This document shows, piece after piece, positions 60,422-64,000 of a stretch of DNA of 64,000 nt. How positions within the stretch are numbered: position 1 is the stretch's first letter; every line of letters starts with the position of its first letter. Source of the stretch: Ruminococcaceae bacterium YAD3003 (GTDB lineage: Bacteria; Bacillota; Clostridia; Saccharofermentanales; Saccharofermentanaceae); contig FNPA01000004.1 of the NCBI GenBank assembly GCA_900107185.1, positions 1-64,000 on the forward strand. The letters are read 5' to 3'. Below the pieces are notes generated by a model. It was not told where the DNA came from. It was given only the letters and a program-made list of their open reading frames with translations, and ran no database searches. The position numbers were made by a program, and so were the translations under genes.

Positions 60422-60451
60422 ACGGGCAGCCGTATGGCATGTCCGTTTTTT
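60422..60451 (+). promoter_or_regulatory. Terminator-like hairpin in the rimP leader (possible attenuator)
   Basis: ACGGGCAGCC (60422-60431) pairs with GGC (60436-60438) and TGTCCGT (60440-60446), leaving one unpaired A and a G-T pair, followed by a run of six T (60446-60451). It lies between the promoter and the rimP start, so it would end most transcripts unless read through. NusA itself affects such hairpins, so autoregulation is plausible. Confidence 0.6.
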
Positions 60452-60471
60452 GTTTTCGGAGGAGAATTAAT

Positions 60472-60933
60472 TTGGCAAAAAGATCAAAAGTAGCACAGGA
60501 AGCATTTGAATTGGCTGAACCTGTAGTAACCAAGTTGGGTTTTGATCTTGTCGATTGCTCTTACGTCAAAGAGTCCAGGGGTATGGTTCTTACGCTTTAT
60601 ATCGATAAGCGTGGCGGAATCGGGATTGATGATTGCGAGACAGTAAGCCGCGCAGTAGACCCCATCATTGATGAATCATCTATCGATCCTGATTTTTTCG
60701 AAGTGTCATCACCGGGACTTACAAGACCTTTGGAGACCGACAAGGACTTCAACAGATATGCAGGCGAGAAGGCTGACGTATCACTTTATAAGCCTGTTGA
60801 AGGCAAGAAGAGCTTTACTGCAACAATCAAGGGCGCAGAAGGCGAAGAAGCAACATTCGTATTTGATAACGGAGATGAGCTCACTCTTAAGTTCGAAGAG
60901 ATAGCCAAGGCCGTACGTCACATAGATTTTTAA
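60472..60933 (+). CDS. rimP: Ribosome maturation factor RimP
   Basis: 153 residues from TTG 60472, which follows GGAGGAG by 8 bp; an ATG at 60439 lies within the hairpin and has no ribosome site. Family motifs: LGFDLVDCSYVKESRGMVLTLYIDK, IDDCETVSRAVDPIID and FFEVSSPGLTRPL. It helps assemble the 30S head and central region. First gene of the standard rimP-nusA-ylxR-ylxQ-infB operon. Confidence 0.95.
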   Translation: MAKRSKVAQEAFELAEPVVTKLGFDLVDCSYVKESRGMVLTLYIDKRGGIGIDDCETVSRAVDPIIDESSIDPDFFEVSSPGLTRPLETDKDFNRYAGEKADVSLYKPVEGKKSFTATIKGAEGEEATFVFDNGDELTLKFEEIAKAVRHIDF

Positions 60934-60952
60934 GTTTAGGAGGAAATATAAA

Positions 60953-62122
60953 ATGCCCAGAAAGAAGAACGAAGAGGAACCTAAGGATACAATAGTCAGT
61001 CTCGTTAAGCTCCTCGCAGAAGAAAGAGACATCGATGAGGAAGAAGTTTTCCAGGCAATCGAGAGCGGTCTTGTTGCTGCTTACAGACGTGAGTTTGGCG
61101 GTAACAAGCAGGACATCAAGTCAGTAAATGCCGAAATCGACAGAGAAACTGGTGAAATCTACGTTTACAAGCTCGCTGAAGTTGTTGACGATGTTGTTGA
61201 CGAGGCAAATGAAATTTCCATCGAAGATGCAAATGAGTTGGGATATGAGGATGTAGAAGTCGGAGACGAGATCGAGATCGGTATCGATGTTGAAGACCTC
61301 GGCCGCCTTGCTGCAAGCGCTGCAAAGAACGCTATTAACCAGAAGCTCAGAGATGCAGAGAGCTCAAAGATCGAGAGCGAGTTCTCTGGTAAGATCGGTG
61401 AGATCACATCCGGTACTATCGTACGTAAGGATGCTAGAAACGTTTACGTAAACATCGGCCGTGCAGAAGCTGTTGTTAAGCACGACGGTCAGATCAGAAA
61501 TAACAGAAACGAGCGTTACGATCAGGACAGAATCATGAAGTTCCTCGTAATGGGCGTTGAGGAAGCAAACGGCAGACCTTCTGTTGTTCTCTCAAGAACA
61601 GATGCAAGACTCGTTACAAAGCTTTTCGAGCTCGAAGTACCTGAGATCAAGGCTGGCGATGTAATCATCAGATCAGTTGCAAGAGAAGCAGGTTCAAGAA
61701 CAAAGATCGCTGTTTACTCCAAAGATCCCGATATCGATGCAAAGGGTTCATGCGTTGGTCAGAGAGGCCAGAGAGTTCAGCAGATTATGAATGAACTCGC
61801 AGAAGAGAAGATCGACATCGTTGACTGGAAGGAAGATCCTGCTCTTTTTATCAGCGAGGCTCTTCAGCCTGCTAAGGTATCCAGAGTTGATACAGAGATC
61901 TCCACAAACGAGAACGGTGAAGTTGAGAGATATGCAAAGGTTATCGTACCTGATCAGCAGTTCTCACTTGCAATCGGTAAGAGCGGTCAGAATGTCCGTC
62001 TCGCAGCAAGACTCACAGGCTTCAAGATCGATATCAAGAAGGAATCTGATGAGAGCGTAGAAGCTACAAAGACACTTATCGATGACTTTACAGTCGTTGA
62101 TGATGAAAACGGCGAAGGCTGA
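60953..62122 (+). CDS. nusA: Transcription termination/antitermination factor NusA
   Basis: 389 residues, the short form usual in Firmicutes (no C-terminal acidic repeats). The N-terminal domain binds RNA polymerase. S1 (GEITSGTIVRKDARNVYVNIG) and KH domains (GSCVGQRGQRVQQIMNELAEEKID; AIGKSGQNVRLAARLTG) are intact. It modulates pausing and termination. AGGAGG lies before the ATG. Confidence 0.97.
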   Translation: MPRKKNEEEPKDTIVSLVKLLAEERDIDEEEVFQAIESGLVAAYRREFGGNKQDIKSVNAEIDRETGEIYVYKLAEVVDDVVDEANEISIEDANELGYEDVEVGDEIEIGIDVEDLGRLAASAAKNAINQKLRDAESSKIESEFSGKIGEITSGTIVRKDARNVYVNIGRAEAVVKHDGQIRNNRNERYDQDRIMKFLVMGVEEANGRPSVVLSRTDARLVTKLFELEVPEIKAGDVIIRSVAREAGSRTKIAVYSKDPDIDAKGSCVGQRGQRVQQIMNELAEEKIDIVDWKEDPALFISEALQPAKVSRVDTEISTNENGEVERYAKVIVPDQQFSLAIGKSGQNVRLAARLTGFKIDIKKESDESVEATKTLIDDFTVVDDENGEG

Positions 62123-62142
62123 TAAGCAAGGCATTTAATGTT

Positions 62143-62418
62143 ATGAAGAAGAAGCCGCAAAGAAGTTGTGTATCCTGCAGGACAGTAAGAGAAAAGAAAG
62201 ATCTCTTACGTGTTGTAGTAACACCCGAAGGGGATGTTGTATACGATCCGTCCGGTAAGATGGCCGGAAGAGGCGCATATCTCTGCCCCAACGAGGAATG
62301 CATAACACAGGAACTTAAGAAGGCAGCAAAGCTTTCCAAGGGACTTAAGAAACCTTTGACCGAAGAAGAGATCAAAGCGTTGGCACAATCACTTTTGGGG
62401 AGCATAAAAGAGAGCTGA
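62143..62418 (+). CDS. rnpM: YlxR/RnpM, RNase P modulator
   Basis: 91 residues. DUF448 motifs: QRSCVSCRTVREKKDLLRVV, then GRGAYLCPNEECI and a C-terminal helix. The Cys residues of SCVSC and CPNEEC are in place, as in many members. The family, named RnpM, binds the RNase P RNA and modulates its activity in Bacillus. It overlaps the next gene by one base (TGATG). Confidence 0.93.
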   Translation: MKKKPQRSCVSCRTVREKKDLLRVVVTPEGDVVYDPSGKMAGRGAYLCPNEECITQELKKAAKLSKGLKKPLTEEEIKALAQSLLGSIKES

Positions 62419-62747
62419 TGACGAGTAAAGACAGAGTATACGGAATGTTAGGACTTGCGATGCGCGCAGGCAAACTGGTTTCAGGAAGTGACGCCGTTAT
62501 CGGCGCGATCCGTTCGGGCGGTGTGGAACTCCTGATAATCACTAAAGACATTTCCAGAAATTCTCTGGAAAAGATCCTGAAGAACACAGGCGATAAAGAA
62601 ATAACCTGTTACAGTTTCGGAACTTCTGAAGAACTTGGATATGCATTAGGCAAACCAGACAGAACAGTAGCGGCAATTATGGACAAAAGCTTTGCGGAAG
62701 GCGTTTCCGCCATACTCGAGAATATCAACGAGGAGGAAGATACTTGA
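62418..62747 (+). CDS. ylxQ: YlxQ, L7Ae-like ribosomal protein
   Basis: 109 residues of the L7Ae/L30e/S12e fold: [41 protein letters not shown]. It probably binds kink-turn RNA. It is translationally linked on both sides (one-base overlap with rnpM and with infB), in the conserved operon place between rnpM and infB. Confidence 0.93.
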   Translation: MTSKDRVYGMLGLAMRAGKLVSGSDAVIGAIRSGGVELLIITKDISRNSLEKILKNTGDKEITCYSFGTSEELGYALGKPDRTVAAIMDKSFAEGVSAILENINEEEDT

Positions 62748-64000
62748 TGAGTGAAGATACTGAGAATAAAAAGAAAGATTTAACAGTCGGAGGTGTATCC
62801 GGCAGCAAGAAAATGAGACTCGGCCGAGTACACAAGAAGAAGACTGACGAAGGAGAGGCTCCTGCGGCAGCACCAGCTGTTGAGGCTGCAGCTCCTGTAA
62901 CACCTGCTCCTGCACCGGTAGAAGAAGCTAAGCCGGTTAAGAAGACAGCTGCCAAGAAGGTTGCTGAGCCTAAGGCTGAAGAACAGCCTGCAGAAGAAAA
63001 GAAGCCTGCCAAGAAGACAACTGCTAAGACTGAAACTGCTGCAAAGAAGACGACAAAGAAGGCAGCAGAGAAAAAGGAAGCAGCTGCTGAGGCTGAAGAT
63101 ACAAAGGCTGAAGTAAAAGAGGAAAAGAAAGCAACTAAGAAAACTACTACTAAAAAGGCTAAGGCTGAAACAGCTGAAGTAAAGGTTGAAGAACCTGAAA
63201 AGAAGGAGCCCGAGGTTAAGGAAGAGGTTAAGGAAGTTAAGCCTGAACCAGCACCTGCACCCGAGCCGGTTGTTGAAGAAAAGAAACCTGAACCCAAGCC
63301 TGAGGTTAAACCGGAACCTAAGCCGGAGACAAAGCCCAGACTCTCTTCTGCTGTTATCTCTCTTCCTGACGTTCCCGCAAGAGGCGAGACAATCAGAAGC
63401 TCAACTGTAATTACTTATACAGGCAGAGACAAGAAGAGCCCTATGAGATCCGGCGGACAGGGCGGCTATAACAATAACAGAGGCGGCTACCAGGGCAACA
63501 AAGGCGGCGGCGGATTCGATAAGGACAAGGATGATGATAACCAGCGTCCGCAGTTCAAGAGAGCACCCAAGCCGAGAGCTGAGGCTCCTATCGAAGATGC
63601 AAAGAAGAGCAGATCTTCTTATGCTGAAAAGAGTGCTTTCGATAAGAAGCACAACAATGCCGACAGAAGAGACGGCGAGAAGAATACAAATATTGATAAG
63701 AGAAAGCAGTCACGTACCGCACAGTTCACAGGACGTGTTAACAGCGACGGTGATTATGATGATTTCTCATTCAAGAAGAAGAAAAAGAAGCAGGAGACAC
63801 AGCAGGCTGTTGTTGAGCAGGTAATCACTGAGATCAAGATCCCTGCATTCATTACAGTTAAGGAATTTGCTGAAGGTATCGGCAAGAAGAGTTCTGACAT
63901 CATCATGGCTCTCATGAAGCTCGGTGTTATGGCTACTATCAACCAGGAACTCGATTTCGATACAGCATGCCTTGTTGCAGACAGCTTCGGCATTAACGCT
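62747..64000 (+). CDS. infB: Translation initiation factor IF-2, N-terminal part (cut by window edge)
   Basis: The frame opens at ATG 62747 (TGATGA junction with ylxQ, GAGGAGG upstream) and is still open at 64000, giving 418 residues. The first 200 are a Lys/Ala/Glu/Pro-rich linker, and a Gly/Asn/Arg-rich region lies at about 230-265 ([21 protein letters not shown]). The last 60 residues are the IF2_N domain: [20 protein letters not shown] and [18 protein letters not shown]. The GTPase domain should follow to the right. The low-complexity leader is longer than in many Clostridia. IF-2 brings initiator tRNA to the ribosome. Confidence 0.96.
   Translation, partial: MSEDTENKKKDLTVGGVSGSKKMRLGRVHKKKTDEGEAPAAAPAVEAAAPVTPAPAPVEEAKPVKKTAAKKVAEPKAEEQPAEEKKPAKKTTAKTETAAKKTTKKAAEKKEAAAEAEDTKAEVKEEKKATKKTTTKKAKAETAEVKVEEPEKKEPEVKEEVKEVKPEPAPAPEPVVEEKKPEPKPEVKPEPKPETKPRLSSAVISLPDVPARGETIRSSTVITYTGRDKKSPMRSGGQGGYNNNRGGYQGNKGGGGFDKDKDDDNQRPQFKRAPKPRAEAPIEDAKKSRSSYAEKSAFDKKHNNADRRDGEKNTNIDKRKQSRTAQFTGRVNSDGDYDDFSFKKKKKKQETQQAVVEQVITEIKIPAFITVKEFAEGIGKKSSDIIMALMKLGVMATINQELDFDTACLVADSFGINA

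Noticed and set aside
62725-63297. Minus-strand 190-residue frame opposite infB
   Set aside because: Antisense shadow of the Lys/Ala-rich IF-2 leader; the plus frame is continuous with the IF2_N domain.

Overview
The window reads as a chromosomal segment of a low-to-moderate G+C Gram-positive bacterium of the class Clostridia. The grounds are Firmicutes-type gene order (rpsF-ssb-rpsR-rplI-dnaB, tilS-hpt-ftsH, rimP-nusA-ylxR-ylxQ-infB), strong AGGAGG-type ribosome binding sites, a BMP-family nucleoside ABC transporter, lipoproteins, a sortase-like surface protein, HPF of the long type and a YunG-like protein. An anaerobic, gut- or rumen-type Oscillospirales/Saccharofermentanales-like organism would fit. 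That assignment is an inference from gene content only. There is no rRNA, no CRISPR array and no recognisable insertion sequence.

Region 1-8.3 kb is accessory. It holds a lipoprotein, a LysR regulator divergent from a small protein and an alpha/beta hydrolase, a cyclophilin-like lipoprotein, an iron-type alcohol dehydrogenase behind a MerR-like palindrome, a truncated flavodoxin gene, a HAD hydrolase and an orphan Phd/YefM antitoxin. It ends in a tyrosine integrase followed by a 45-bp tRNA-Thr 3' fragment. The fragment is best read as the right attachment site of an integrated element whose left end lies outside the window. Region 8.6-18.9 kb carries a repeat-rich surface protein, a DUF4143 ATPase, a c-di-GMP cluster (an EAL remnant, a LacI-sensor-GGDEF cyclase and a GGDEF-EAL phosphodiesterase), an exo/endonuclease-phosphatase protein and a mini-pilin.

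From 19.2 to 33.6 kb the genome is mostly core: tRNA-Val, prfA, a Sua5/YwlC protein fused to what looks like a dead low-molecular-weight tyrosine phosphatase, the S6/SSB/S18 operon with its S6:S18 leader motif, rplI-dnaB-tilS-hpt-ftsH, and prfC on the other strand. 33.7-39.3 kb has malQ, glpK, an AEC transporter, an SseB-like protein and a membrane-anchored unknown. 39.3-46.4 kb pairs a membrane glycosyltransferase-like gene with a divergent purine salvage block: xpt followed by a complete BMP/YufOPQ nucleoside importer.

46.6-60.3 kb is mixed: a zinc-ribbon/transmembrane/clostripain protease, ilvBN, hpf, a YunG-like protein, a cell-wall-repeat polysaccharide deacetylase next to a DUF2974-DUF308 fusion, an Ala/Lys/Glu-rich membrane protein, a YhbD-ArsR regulator pair, a second zinc-ribbon membrane protein, mscL and a small P-loop protein. 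The window closes with the classic rimP-nusA-rnpM-ylxQ-infB operon, preceded by a promoter and a terminator-like hairpin; infB runs off the right edge.
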